From: Candidatus Competibacter denitrificans Run_A_D11 | Lineage (GTDB): Bacteria > Pseudomonadota > Gammaproteobacteria > Competibacterales > Competibacteraceae | Direction of reading: 5' to 3' | NCBI RefSeq assembly: GCF_001051235.1 | Contig: NZ_CBTJ020000024.1 | Location: forward strand, 1-64,000 | Length of the DNA: 64,000 bases | Shown: piece by piece, positions 44,307 through 53,236 of the stretch | Position numbering within the stretch: the first letter of the stretch is position 1 | Layout: every line of letters begins with the position of its first letter | Program-made: the position numbers and the translations under genes | Notes under the pieces: generated by a model | Databases searched by the model: none | What the model saw: only the letters and a program-made list of their open reading frames with translations | Told to the model about the DNA's origin: nothing

Positions 44307-45509
44307 TCAGCCTTCACGCTGCAACCGCTCAAACTCGGCTTTCGAACGCGCCACACAGTCTTCAATGGCGACGCCACCGAAATAATTCCCGGTGAGAGCC
44401 AAACCGCTTCCAGGCAATAACGCATTCACAGCCTCCGTCCATTGTCCATGGCTAGCTCGCAGCATCGGTAACTGATTGCGCTTGGCCTTCACGTTTTCTA
44501 AATTCAACTCACTTCGTGCAACCCCTAGAACCTGGGCGATCCGCTGCAATTTTCCCTCCTCGGTTAAAACCCCAGGACGGAAGTGAAACGTGAATCCGCG
44601 AAATCGGGCATCAGGCAGTGTATCCCGCGATACCGCCGAATAAAACGTCTCACCGCAACCGATCAACCCCGCCAATGGCGGCAAACTGACTCGTTCACGC
44701 GGTAACCCAACCCCAACTGATTCCACCACTGCCACGCCGATCTCCGTCAATCGTTCCGCTAAGGCAGGCAAAACCGACCGCAGTAAATCGGCTGCTATCG
44801 CCACCGGGGTCGCCAAACAAACTCGGTGTGCGGAATAGCTAACCCCTTCTAACTGTACGATAAAATCTGGGCCATCGCGCCTAATCGACTGCACCGTTCG
44901 GCCATACTCGATCTCGACACCCGCCTGTTTGGCCAAGACATCAGCGATGGTTTGCAAGCCGGCGGAGAAGGTAAAGCCACGCGGGAACTCTTTACGGCGC
45001 GGTCGCGGCCGAAACAGGTGATCGGCCGGGTAATTAGCCGCCGACTGGCAAACAACCGCGTCGAAGGCTGGCCCGAACACCGCCGAATAATTCCGGCGAC
45101 CAACGATATGGCCATAGTAGTCGCCAACTGTGTGGCCCGCTTTGCGGGTGCCGAGCAACCGAAATGGCGCCCCTAGCAACTCCACGATAGATAGCTTTGA
45201 AGGAATGGTATGAACCGCCTCAGCCGCGAACAGCCGAAACCCAACCTTTTCTCGGCGTCGCAACTGTTTAAGCACGTCGCTAAATTCCAAAAGTGCCAAT
45301 AGATCACTGTAGGAGTTAAAACAACTGTGCGCGCCGAGTTCTAGCCAAAATCCGTCCAGATCCCCGGTGAATCGATGGGAATGCAGGCAGCCACCCGGTT
45401 GTTTTTCCTGTTCCAATACCCGCACTCTCACGCCGGCCGCAGCCGCATAGCACGCCATGCTTAGGCCGGCGACACCGGCACCAACGATCAATAAATCATC
45501 ATCGGGCAT
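44307..45509 (-). CDS. FAD-dependent oxidoreductase, protoporphyrinogen-oxidase-like
   Basis: 400 residues. The N-terminal dinucleotide fold is DLLIVGAGVAGLSMACYAAA, followed by the GG motif in EQEKQPGGCLHSH. A C-terminal FAD contact, GLALTGNYFGGVAIEDCVAR, is typical of the HemY/amine oxidase family (about 450 residues normally, so this one is slightly short). The related HemY oxidises protoporphyrinogen or coproporphyrinogen in heme synthesis. No other heme gene is adjacent, so the substrate remains open. Confidence 0.75.
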   Translation of the reverse strand: MPDDDLLIVGAGVAGLSMACYAAAAGVRVRVLEQEKQPGGCLHSHRFTGDLDGFWLELGAHSCFNSYSDLLALLEFSDVLKQLRRREKVGFRLFAAEAVHTIPSKLSIVELLGAPFRLLGTRKAGHTVGDYYGHIVGRRNYSAVFGPAFDAVVCQSAANYPADHLFRPRPRRKEFPRGFTFSAGLQTIADVLAKQAGVEIEYGRTVQSIRRDGPDFIVQLEGVSYSAHRVCLATPVAIAADLLRSVLPALAERLTEIGVAVVESVGVGLPRERVSLPPLAGLIGCGETFYSAVSRDTLPDARFRGFTFHFRPGVLTEEGKLQRIAQVLGVARSELNLENVKAKRNQLPMLRASHGQWTEAVNALLPGSGLALTGNYFGGVAIEDCVARSKAEFERLQREG

Positions 45510-45625
45510 GGCGAAAACTCCTTAAATATCAACATCGGCCAATTCAGAGCGAAAGCGTTAAGTGGTAAATCGGCAAGTTTTATCTAGGCTTATCCTATAG
45601 CCCACCCTAATGCCAAGAGAGATTA

Positions 45626-46453
45626 ATGCACATCACGTCCTATTTCGCTAAAGATTTATTCCGGGGTAAGACCGTGTTCATCACGGGCGGCAGCAGCGGT
45701 ATCAATCTCGGCATCGCCCGCAATTTCGCCGCACTCGGCGCGAATCTCAGCATCGTTGGTCGCTCCCAGGAAAAATTGGCTGCGGCGACTGCTGAACTCA
45801 AGGCAATCGGTGCCCATGTAGTGGCTCATTCCGCCGATGTGCGTGACTACCCAGCCCTGGAGAAAGCCCTGCAAGAGACCAACACGGCGCTAGGACCGGT
45901 GCATACCCTGATTTGCGGGGCGGCGGGCAATTTCCCTTGCCCAGCGGCAGACCTTAGCCCGAATGGTTTCAAATCGGTTATTGATATCGATTTGCTGGGC
46001 AGTTTCCACGCCTGTCGGGCCGGATTCGCGCAACTGCGGGAGACGCAGGGCAATATCATCTTCATCTCGGCTGGCATGGCTTTTATGCCTTATGCCTTCC
46101 AAGCCCACGTCGGCGCGGCCAAAGCAGGCATTGACAACCTCATGCGCAACCTGGCGCTGGAATGGGGGCCGTTTGGTATCCGCTGCAACAGCATCGTGCC
46201 TGGCCCCATTGAAGGTACCGAAGGTGTGCGCCGCTTAGTCCCAGAGGGTAGCGGCGACCTATTGCGCAAGGCAATTCCGCTAGGCCGGTTCGGTACCCCC
46301 GACGACATCGGGCAATTGAGCGTGTTCCTGGCATCCCCTTTAGCCTCGTATATCACCGGCACGGTGATCGTTGCCGACGGTGGCCAAAATTTACCCGGTT
46401 CCGGCGCCTGGACACAGCTCATTGCAACGGAGATTGCTAAGGCGAGCCGTTAA
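45626..46453 (+). CDS. SDR-family oxidoreductase, 2,4-dienoyl-CoA-reductase-like
   Basis: 275 residues with a Rossmann fold: [20 protein letters not shown] for NADP(H), SADVRD, and the NAG-equivalent [11 protein letters not shown]. The usual YxxxK is not there. Lys166 is kept, but the position four before it is Val162, next to His161 ([11 protein letters not shown]), a pattern I associate with peroxisomal-type 2,4-dienoyl-CoA reductases. The N-terminal [16 protein letters not shown] also suits that group. The likely role is in oxidation of unsaturated fatty acids, but no other beta-oxidation gene is adjacent. Confidence 0.78.
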   Translation: MHITSYFAKDLFRGKTVFITGGSSGINLGIARNFAALGANLSIVGRSQEKLAAATAELKAIGAHVVAHSADVRDYPALEKALQETNTALGPVHTLICGAAGNFPCPAADLSPNGFKSVIDIDLLGSFHACRAGFAQLRETQGNIIFISAGMAFMPYAFQAHVGAAKAGIDNLMRNLALEWGPFGIRCNSIVPGPIEGTEGVRRLVPEGSGDLLRKAIPLGRFGTPDDIGQLSVFLASPLASYITGTVIVADGGQNLPGSGAWTQLIATEIAKASR

Positions 46454-46629
46454 AAGACAACAACCCAGTCACCAAGTTTGCTCGATTAACATTGGGTGTG
46501 GCCGATAGGCTGGCGCGAATTGCTCGCAAGCTGCAACCTTTGTGCAACGGCTTGAGCTATAATAACTATAAAGACCACCAGTGGGCCGGTGACAGCCTAC
46601 GAGGACTATAGAGGTTGAGGTATACAACA

Positions 46630-46815
46630 ATGAAATTACAATCCTTCGACTTGAACGACATTATTCACGAACCCTCTGACGAGCAGCTTGACGCCTTGAT
46701 GGAAGCGGTAGCTACCGAAGCGCGCAAGCACGCCCAACGAGCGCGCGAACAACTGATGGTCCGGTTGCGGGCTGAAATCAGAGCAATCAACCTGCCTCTC
46801 CAAGCCCAAGCCTAA
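46630..46815 (+). CDS. Small antitoxin-like protein, copy 1
   Basis: 61 residues, from ATG 46630 with GAGG upstream. The core EPSDEQLDALMEAVATEARK is nearly the same as in the second copy at 46993. The sequence looks helical and is probably a small dimer or toxin-binding peptide. The copy 2 gene overlaps a zeta-like toxin gene, so an antitoxin role is inferred for both. A TATAAT-like element lies at 46558-46563, without a convincing -35 box. Confidence 0.65.
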   Translation: MKLQSFDLNDIIHEPSDEQLDALMEAVATEARKHAQRAREQLMVRLRAEIRAINLPLQAQA

Positions 46816-46992
46816 CTGAGCATTGGTTTTGCGGCTCGACCGGCACGCTGCAATTGACTGCGGCGTGCCGTCGATTAGCTCAATAAAACTGGCCATATTG
46901 GGCATCGACCGCAACAGCGTGTAAAATACAACGGCTTTCTTTTTCTAGCCGATTTTTTGCCGGATTTTGCATGTTCTTGGAGGATTTGCTTG

Positions 46993-47178
46993 ATGACGCC
47001 ACACGCCCGGTTCAACTTAAACGACATCGCCCACGAACCCTCTGACGAACAGCTCGACGCCTTGATGGAAGCCGTCGTCACCGAAGCACGCAAGCACGCT
47101 GAAACGGCTCGCACACACTTATTGAATCGCTTACGTGCCGAGATTATGGCCGTTGATGGGTTGCGCGTGCGGGCATGA
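46993..47178 (+). CDS. Small antitoxin-like protein, copy 2
   Basis: 61 residues, from ATG 46993 with GGAGG ten bases upstream. It shares EPSDEQLDALMEAVVTEARK and the N-terminal LNDI(A/I)HEPS with copy 1 but differs in the last 15 residues. Its stop codon overlaps the toxin start by 4 bp (ATGA), the usual coupling of antitoxin and toxin. It does not look like the epsilon antitoxin. Function inferred from the pairing. Confidence 0.7.
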   Translation: MTPHARFNLNDIAHEPSDEQLDALMEAVVTEARKHAETARTHLLNRLRAEIMAVDGLRVRA

Positions 47179-47810
47179 GCGAGGGGGGAAAACCGCGCTT
47201 GATCGTGGTCGCCGGACCTAACGGCTCCGGAAAAACCTCGATTACCCAGCAGCTTCTGATGCACGAGTGGATGGACGGATGTGTTTACGTCAACCCGGAT
47301 TTTATCGCCCGCGATGAGTTCGGTGACTGGAACGCGCCTGACGCGGTTTTTCGTGCAGCCCGCCGGGCGGCCGAAATCCGCGAAGGCTGCCTAGTCGAAG
47401 GTCGCAGCCTCGCTTTTGAAACCGTCCTGTCTGCACCCGATAAGATGGATTTTCTCCGTCGTGCCAGGGAGGCGGGGTTTTTTATCCGGCTATTCTTCGT
47501 CGGTACCGATGATCCCTCCATCAATGCCAAGCGGGTCGCCATGCGGGTCATGGAAGGTGGCCACGATGTGCCCATTCCGAAGATCATCGGCCGTTACACC
47601 AAGTCACTGGCCTACTGCTCTGTGGTCGCCTGGCTCGCTGATCGAACCTACGTGTACGATAACTCCATCGACAACGCTCGCGCCAAGCTCCTATTTCGTG
47701 CTTCAAAAGGTCGGCTGGTCAAAGTGTACGGTCAAATTAACCCGTGGGCGCAGGAAATCACCAACCGGTTACTCCCGGTATCGAGCGACGATACGGCGCT
47801 ACAGCTATAA
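47175..47810 (+). CDS. Zeta-toxin family kinase
   Basis: 211 residues. The Walker A motif is VVAGPNGSGKTS (about 12-23), followed by VNPDFIARDEFGDWNAPDAV, LAFETVLSAPDKMDFLRRAR and MRVMEGGHDVPIPKIIGRYT, which are characteristic zeta-toxin segments. Family members phosphorylate UDP-N-acetylglucosamine and so poison cell-wall synthesis, unless inhibited by the antitoxin. It overlaps the small upstream gene by 4 bp. Catalytic residues appear intact, so it may be an active toxin. Confidence 0.85.
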   Translation: MSEGGKPRLIVVAGPNGSGKTSITQQLLMHEWMDGCVYVNPDFIARDEFGDWNAPDAVFRAARRAAEIREGCLVEGRSLAFETVLSAPDKMDFLRRAREAGFFIRLFFVGTDDPSINAKRVAMRVMEGGHDVPIPKIIGRYTKSLAYCSVVAWLADRTYVYDNSIDNARAKLLFRASKGRLVKVYGQINPWAQEITNRLLPVSSDDTALQL

Positions 47811-47918
47811 AACCAACCGCTAGGCGGGATAGCCGGCGCGTCAACTTGGCCGGCTCAAGCCTAACCTGTCGTTATCTCTCACTGATCTCATTTTCCGTGC
47901 GATTGCCGAGGACCTCTC

Positions 47919-49328
47919 ATGCGCTACATCAGCACCCGAGGCGGCATGGCCCCCGCGCCGTTTTCAGACATTCTGCTAGGCGGTTTGGCACCCGATGGCG
48001 GCTTGACCATTCCGGACGCATACCCGGTACTGGCACCTGGTGAACTCGCCGGCTGGCGTGGCCTTTCCTATGCGGGCTTGGCCTGGGCTATTTTGCGCAA
48101 GTTCATCGACGATATCCCAGCTGGCGATCTACGCGCGCTCATCGACAAAACCTACACCGCCGATATTTTCCACAGTGAGGCCATCACCCCCGTTACCTCT
48201 CTCGGAGACGGGGTATGGCTATTAGGACTATCGAATGGCCCGACCCTAGCGTTCAAAGATATCGCCTTGCAATTGCTGGGCAATCTCTTCGAATACGCTT
48301 TGCTGAAAACCGGCGGCCACCTCAACATCCTCGGCGCGACATCGGGCGATACAGGCTCCAGCGCCGAATACGCCATGCGCGGCAAACGCGGTATTCGCGT
48401 GTTTATGTTGTCGCCCCATCAGAAGATGAGCCGGTTTCAGACCGCACAAATGTTCTCCTTACAGGATTCGAACATCTTCAATATTGCGATACGCGGGGTG
48501 TTTGACGATTGTCAGGATGCGGTCAAGGCTGCCAGCAACGACGCTGAGTTCAAAGCACGTTACTGTATCGGCACGGTCAATTCCATCAACTGGGCACGGG
48601 TTGCCGCACAGATCGTCTACTACTTTAAAGGCTGGCTGGCGATTACAGACCGCGATGATCAACCCGTCTCGTTTGCGATCCCCTCAGGAAATTTCGGCAA
48701 TATCTGCGCCGGTTATATCGCCAAGCGGATGGGCTTGCCGATCCACCGCTTGATCCTGGCCACCAACGAAAACAACGTCCTTGATGAATTCTTCCGTACC
48801 GGCATTTATCGGGTGCGGGCCACTGACCAGGTACTGCATACCAGCAGCCCATCCATGGATATTTCCAAAGCATCAAACTTCGAGCGCTTCATTTTCGATC
48901 TGGTTGACCGCGATCCGGAGCGGGTACGGATGCTGTGGCAGCAAATCGAGACCCAGGGCTTCTTTGACCTATCGGGTAGTGTCCACTTTCAAGCGATTCG
49001 CGATTCGGGATTCGTCTCCGGCTCCAGCACGCATCAAGACCGGATTGCCACCATCCGGCGGATTTATCAGGATTCTGGGATCATCGTTGACACCCATACC
49101 GCCGATGGCATCAAGGTTGGGCTGGAGTTTCGCGAGGAGGGCATCCCATTGATTTGCGCCGAGACGGCCCTACCAACCAAGTTTGAAGAATCGATCTTTC
49201 AAGCCCTGAATCGCGCGCCAGAGCGGCCAGCCGGTTACGAACAGCTTGAAACACTGCCGCAGCGTTTTACCCTGATGGATGCGGATGTGACACAGATCAA
49301 AGCGTTTATCGCGCAACATGCCGCCTGA
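47919..49328 (+). CDS. thrC: Threonine synthase
   Basis: 469 residues, the longer bacterial/fungal class. N-terminal MRYISTRGGMAPAPFSDILL is typical. The PLP lysine is in NGPTLAFKDIALQLLG (about residue 112), and the phosphate-binding loop is ILGATSGDTGSSAEYAM. The enzyme converts O-phosphohomoserine to threonine. The usual neighbours hom and thrB are absent; it stands 108 bp after the toxin gene and is probably transcribed alone. Confidence 0.95.
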   Translation: MRYISTRGGMAPAPFSDILLGGLAPDGGLTIPDAYPVLAPGELAGWRGLSYAGLAWAILRKFIDDIPAGDLRALIDKTYTADIFHSEAITPVTSLGDGVWLLGLSNGPTLAFKDIALQLLGNLFEYALLKTGGHLNILGATSGDTGSSAEYAMRGKRGIRVFMLSPHQKMSRFQTAQMFSLQDSNIFNIAIRGVFDDCQDAVKAASNDAEFKARYCIGTVNSINWARVAAQIVYYFKGWLAITDRDDQPVSFAIPSGNFGNICAGYIAKRMGLPIHRLILATNENNVLDEFFRTGIYRVRATDQVLHTSSPSMDISKASNFERFIFDLVDRDPERVRMLWQQIETQGFFDLSGSVHFQAIRDSGFVSGSSTHQDRIATIRRIYQDSGIIVDTHTADGIKVGLEFREEGIPLICAETALPTKFEESIFQALNRAPERPAGYEQLETLPQRFTLMDADVTQIKAFIAQHAA

Positions 49329-49631
49329 GAAACCCATCTGGCTGAAGATCGCGTGATTATCCCGGCGGTTGATAATGACTCGACATGACGAACGACATAC
49401 AACGGTTATTTCTAAAAATTATTTTAAATTCAATATCTTAATAAGATAAAGTTCACTAAGAGTCACCTGGCAAAACATGACTAACGGCACGCGCAAGCTC
49501 TGTCAGTCATTGGATAAAATGATTGGGCGTTCAGGAGATCAAACTTGCTCTTGATACCTGGAAGAGATCCGACATCTGAAAAAAAGTTATCGGCTCGCCC
49601 ATTCATCCATCTTAGTAAGGAGACCTTAGCA
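49329..49631. other. Intergenic region between thrC and the proline-rich secreted protein gene
   Basis: 303 bp with an AT-rich centre (about 49405-49455) and no convincing reading frame. The frame that opens at 49545 is an upstream extension of the next gene and lacks a signal peptide at its start. AT-rich DNA here probably holds the promoter of the next gene; I cannot place -35/-10 elements with confidence. Confidence 0.5.
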
Positions 49632-50231
49632 ATGGCACACTTCCCACGCCTCAGTTTAATCGCTTTGGGGTTAGCAGTCGGCACCGCATTATCGACCCCG
49701 GTGGTCGCCCAACAAGCCCCTCCCCCACTCTATCGTTCATCGCCACCAGTTGAACAACTGGCACCTGTCTACCTCGGTCGTTCGCAGACAGAAGAGGTGA
49801 TCGAAGAAAGAACGGTAACGAGCGGTAATCCGCCACCCCCGCCACCGCCTCCACCAGAATCGGAGGACAAGGGCTGGCTACCGCCGGGAGGTTCGATTCA
49901 GGTTAGAACCACTGATCAAGGTATTCGCTATACATCCGGTGGCGTTGGCGAGAGCGAACGTGAAGAGCTACGCGCCATATCGGATCGATTCAACTTGCGT
50001 GTAATGTCTGCTATGCAAGGCGGTGGCGAGTATCTGGCGGATACTGCGGTGAAGATCCTCGATTCACGCGGCGAAGTGGTTTTAAGCGCCAACTCGAAAG
50101 GGCCATATTTCTTGGCTCAAATCCCACCTGGCACTTATACCGTCGCAGTAAGCACGGCTGACCACACCCAACAGCAATCCGTCCGAATTGATGGCCCTCG
50201 CCAGTCGCAGTTAAATTTTTACTGGCGTTGA
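49632..50231 (+). CDS. Secreted proline-rich protein with a carboxypeptidase-regulatory-like domain
   Basis: 199 residues from MAHFPRLSLIALGLAVGTAL, with a signal peptide cleaved near VVAQQA (about 27). A run of nine prolines (about 69-77) is followed by acidic residues. The C-terminal part (about 120-199) includes GGEYLADTAVKILDSRGEVV and GTYTVAVSTADHTQQQSVRI, like the beta-sandwich regulatory domains of carboxypeptidases. The start has AAGGAGACC nine bases upstream. Probably periplasmic; function unknown. Confidence 0.7.
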   Translation: MAHFPRLSLIALGLAVGTALSTPVVAQQAPPPLYRSSPPVEQLAPVYLGRSQTEEVIEERTVTSGNPPPPPPPPPESEDKGWLPPGGSIQVRTTDQGIRYTSGGVGESEREELRAISDRFNLRVMSAMQGGGEYLADTAVKILDSRGEVVLSANSKGPYFLAQIPPGTYTVAVSTADHTQQQSVRIDGPRQSQLNFYWR

Positions 50232-50321
50232 GGTGAATGCTAACCAGATTGTTCGTTCCCCTATTGCTCAGTCAACAGGGGGCAAAAGCGGGATATCGCT
50301 ACTCCGCCTTTACCGCCTGGT

Positions 50322-53027
50322 TTAACGGTTGGAGACAGGTGCAGGAGGATCAACGGATTGAGCCGTGTCATTCCTCCCTTTCTCCAGCAGCTCTTTAGCG
50401 GCGGGTGAACCGGTGTATTTGACGATTTCCTCCAGCGTCGGCACCCGCAACAGCGCCCCTTCCTTCATGTGATCGATCTCCCGCCCGGAAAATGCCTGCG
50501 GGTTGGCCAAGAATAACGCCTTCATCATCACGTCCTTCCCAATCTCGGCATCGGGGCGCACCTTCGTCGCAATGTCCCAAAGCCGCTCGTTGGCACCCAC
50601 CGGCCCGTATTGCTCCCCTCCTTTGTAGGTCGGCTCCGCCTTCGCCTTCTTCTCTGCATCAGCCGATGAAGGAGCAGTAACCTCTCCAGTCGATGGCGCC
50701 ACGGTCGTTGAAGGCGTAGCCCCGACCGGTTGCGCGTTCGTTGCCGGGGTTGGGGTCGGTGTCGGGGTTGGGGATTGAGTCGGCTTTACCGCCAGCTTGG
50801 TATCCTCCTGGCGATTCGATTGCGCGCCTGTCTCCTGTTTGACTTCCGCAGAGGTGACAGATCCAACCTGTCGTTCCAGCAGCTCTTTAGCGGCGGGTGA
50901 ACCGGTGTATTTGACGATTTCCTCCAGCGCCGGCACCCGCAACAGCGCCCCTTCCTTCATGTGATCGATCTCCCGCCCGGAAAATGCCTGCGGGTTGGCC
51001 AAGAATAACGCCTTCATCATCACATCCTTCCCAATCTCGGCATCGGGGCGCACCTTCGTCGCAATGTCCCAAAGCCGCTCGTTGGCACCCACCGGCCCGT
51101 ATTGCTCCCCTCCTTTGTAGGTCGGCTCCGCCTTCGCCTTGGCCACCTTGTCAGACTGTGTTGTGGCAGGCGCAGTCACGCCAGACGTTGTATCCAGCCT
51201 GGCGGTAAATTCGCCAACCCGTCCTTCCAAGACACCCAATAAATTCGTGGTGCTGACAGAGTATGAAGGCGAAGGAACACTGCTGGGTAGCCTTACTGAC
51301 TTGTTTGCAACGACCGGCCCTATCGTCCTCGCCCCAGAACCATTACCGGCCGTTGTAACCGATTTCGCTGTAAAGGTGATTGGCATCGTTCCTAGTTTAG
51401 GGATTCTTCTAGCCGAGGTTAATGAAGCATCGGCAATGATCGATCCAGGAGCGATTTGCGCTGGAATCACAGACCCTGGAATTTTAACGGCTGCGCCGAT
51501 CACCTCGGCAACCGCCAAATACATCAGTGGTGTTGCTGAAACTGGCGTCAAGATAGGGGGCGCAACATTTCCCACAGAACTGGTGGGCTGCGTAACTGTT
51601 GCCCGTTTAGCCGAAGGAGAACGCCCTGGTAGTTCATACTTGTCGGCAGCCTCCAGCCCAGATTTGCTAGGCCCCAATAACGCCGAGAGCGAAGGAGCCG
51701 CTTCTGTCATCATCGGCTCCAACACATCAGGTGGTGCCAAGGCAAATGCTTGGGGAGCACCGGCGCTAGCGTCAGCCAACCCTATCCCATTGCTCTTGGT
51801 GACTGAGACATCCAGCGGCGGTTTGCCACCCTGAACCAAAGCAGCAGTTTGAGCCTCTTCCGCTTCCGCTAAGCTCCTAGCAGCCGCCGAACCGGAAAAC
51901 TTGGCAATCTGCCGCAAAGTGGGCAGACGCAACGTAGAGCCAACTTTAAGTTCATTAATTCCAGATTTAGCGAATGCCTGGGGATTGGCTTTAAATAGGG
52001 CCTGCATCATCTGCTCTGAGCTAATGCTCGGATCGGGGCGCACCTTAAGGGCGATTTTCCCAAGTCTCTCACCAGGCATTACAGGGCCATAGGTACCTCC
52101 AGATTTATAACCCTTAGTGGGCGCAGCCACCGTTTCCACCGGCACAGGAGGCGGGAGTGGGCCAGCCGGCGTGACGGCTGCAACCGGCGTTGGCGTTGGC
52201 GTTGGCGTTGGCGTTGGCGTTGGCGTTGGCGTTGGCGTTGGCGTTGGCGTTGGCGTTGGCGTTGGCGTTGGCGTTCGGCGTTGGCGTGGCGAGGCTATCA
52301 TAGGCGCTGGCGCTGGCGCTGGCGTTGGCGTTGGCGTTGGCGTTGGCGTTGGCGTTGACGAGGCTATCATAGGCGCTGGCGAGGGTACTGGCATGGCGGG
52401 CGATACCGGGGTAGTAACCACCGGCGCAGGAGTGGGGGCCGGCTCACTGGCAGATGGGGCCGGCGGCGGCGCCACAGTCGTAGCTGCCGCTAGCGGTGAA
52501 ACCGGAAGGGGTGTCGGCTCAGCCGCAACAGCCGCTACAGCCGGCACAGGAGCGCTAGCCGGAGTAGGTGGTACCGCCTGGGCAGGTCCGTCCAAAATCG
52601 TTTTTGTACGGTCATTCGGGCGCTTGGCCAAGCGCTGAACAGGATCAAGAAACACGGTGAACTCCCGAAAGGTTTTGCCGCGCGGCCAGCTAAACTCCAT
52701 CAACAAACCCAGGGAAGGTTCACGGATCGGCTCGGTGGAAACCACTCTGACGTAAACTTCTCCCGCTGCGTTATATTCGATAGAAAATACCAGTTTGCCC
52801 AAAGTCGCTGTTCGGTCGAGGCCAAACTCCTTATACATTGGCGAAGCCGCCAATTTGACTGAAACCTTAGCCAGATCCTCCGGTGTCAGCTTGGGTAAAG
52901 GGATTCTCGCGTCGAATAATTGATTAAGCGAGGATTGGACCTGAATTTCGCCGATTTCCAGCGCCAGGGCGCATGTCGGCCCCAACAACAGCGTTATCAA
53001 CCAAAAGCGAAACGGTTTGCGGAACAT
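50322..53027 (-). CDS. fimV: FimV-like protein with three LysM-type modules
   Basis: 901 residues. The signal peptide ends LGPTCALA; the mature N-terminus (LEIGEIQVQSSLNQLFDARI) is FimV's conserved domain. A Thr/Pro-rich stretch (about 150-300) is coded by a microsatellite. Three FimV/LysM-like modules follow (about 307-386, 629-717 and 793-881) of the form YGPV-ERLWDIATKVRP-KALFLANPQAF-LRVP. The last two are almost identical. FimV binds peptidoglycan and acts in polar assembly of type IV pili and in activating the Pil-Chp output. The usual membrane helix and C-terminal TPR domain of FimV are not seen. The ATG at 53027 is chosen for its signal peptide and GAGGG site. Confidence 0.82.
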   Translation of the reverse strand: MFRKPFRFWLITLLLGPTCALALEIGEIQVQSSLNQLFDARIPLPKLTPEDLAKVSVKLAASPMYKEFGLDRTATLGKLVFSIEYNAAGEVYVRVVSTEPIREPSLGLLMEFSWPRGKTFREFTVFLDPVQRLAKRPNDRTKTILDGPAQAVPPTPASAPVPAVAAVAAEPTPLPVSPLAAATTVAPPPAPSASEPAPTPAPVVTTPVSPAMPVPSPAPMIASSTPTPTPTPTPTPAPAPAPMIASPRQRRTPTPTPTPTPTPTPTPTPTPTPTPTPTPTPVAAVTPAGPLPPPVPVETVAAPTKGYKSGGTYGPVMPGERLGKIALKVRPDPSISSEQMMQALFKANPQAFAKSGINELKVGSTLRLPTLRQIAKFSGSAAARSLAEAEEAQTAALVQGGKPPLDVSVTKSNGIGLADASAGAPQAFALAPPDVLEPMMTEAAPSLSALLGPSKSGLEAADKYELPGRSPSAKRATVTQPTSSVGNVAPPILTPVSATPLMYLAVAEVIGAAVKIPGSVIPAQIAPGSIIADASLTSARRIPKLGTMPITFTAKSVTTAGNGSGARTIGPVVANKSVRLPSSVPSPSYSVSTTNLLGVLEGRVGEFTARLDTTSGVTAPATTQSDKVAKAKAEPTYKGGEQYGPVGANERLWDIATKVRPDAEIGKDVMMKALFLANPQAFSGREIDHMKEGALLRVPALEEIVKYTGSPAAKELLERQVGSVTSAEVKQETGAQSNRQEDTKLAVKPTQSPTPTPTPTPATNAQPVGATPSTTVAPSTGEVTAPSSADAEKKAKAEPTYKGGEQYGPVGANERLWDIATKVRPDAEIGKDVMMKALFLANPQAFSGREIDHMKEGALLRVPTLEEIVKYTGSPAAKELLEKGRNDTAQSVDPPAPVSNR
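50383..50648. repeat. 266-bp direct repeat in fimV, copy A
   Basis: This segment matches 50875-51140 with only two differences that I found (T/C in GCGTCGG/GCGCCGG and G/A in CACGTCC/CACATCC), at a constant offset of 492 bp. It encodes the third LysM-type module of the FimV-like protein. Confidence 0.92.
50875..51140. repeat. 266-bp direct repeat in fimV, copy B
   Basis: Partner of the copy at 50383-50648. It encodes the second LysM-type module. The near identity at silent positions as well as coding ones points to recent duplication or gene conversion. Confidence 0.92.
52189..52275. repeat. GTTGGC hexanucleotide microsatellite in fimV (array 1)
   Basis: Fourteen uninterrupted GTTGGC units on the plus strand, encoding Thr-Pro repeats on the minus strand. 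The array ends in a C insertion (GTTCGGC), and a second small deletion lies about 10 bp further, which together shift the frame and restore it. Confidence 0.93.
52324..52359. repeat. GTTGGC hexanucleotide microsatellite in fimV (array 2)
   Basis: Five GTTGGC units plus one GTTGAC unit. Each array is flanked on its right by the same GAGGCTATCATAGGCGCTGG sequence, so the arrays seem to have duplicated together with their flank. Confidence 0.85.
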
Positions 53028-53236
53028 GAACGGACCCTCGGAATCAGGCGGAGGCATCAAGAACAGAAAAACCACTTCTATCGCCACCAGTATCTTTTGG
53101 AAACCATAGTCTATCAGGAGTTTCCGCCGGAGACCTGGCTACAACCAGATCAGCAAAAACCGATATCGATATTTTTCAAAATCTTACTATAGCCCCCTTT
53201 TGGCTCGCATGACGTGAGGCCGAATGGGTGTCTAGA

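Noticed and set aside
46540..46563. Sigma-70 promoter before the antitoxin-like gene
   Set aside because: TATAAT at 46558-46563 is good, but no -35 hexamer lies at a 16-18 bp distance, so it was not listed as a promoter.
52189..52359. Regular repeats that might be taken for a CRISPR array
   Set aside because: The unit is a 6-bp microsatellite with no spacers, inside a coding region. The 45-bp array at 18943-19110 is likewise coding and has no unique spacers.
52117..52638. 173-codon plus-strand frame rich in Gly-Val repeats
   Set aside because: It is the antisense shadow of the GTTGGC microsatellite in the fimV-like gene; it has no ribosome site, and the minus frame has a signal peptide and recognisable domains.
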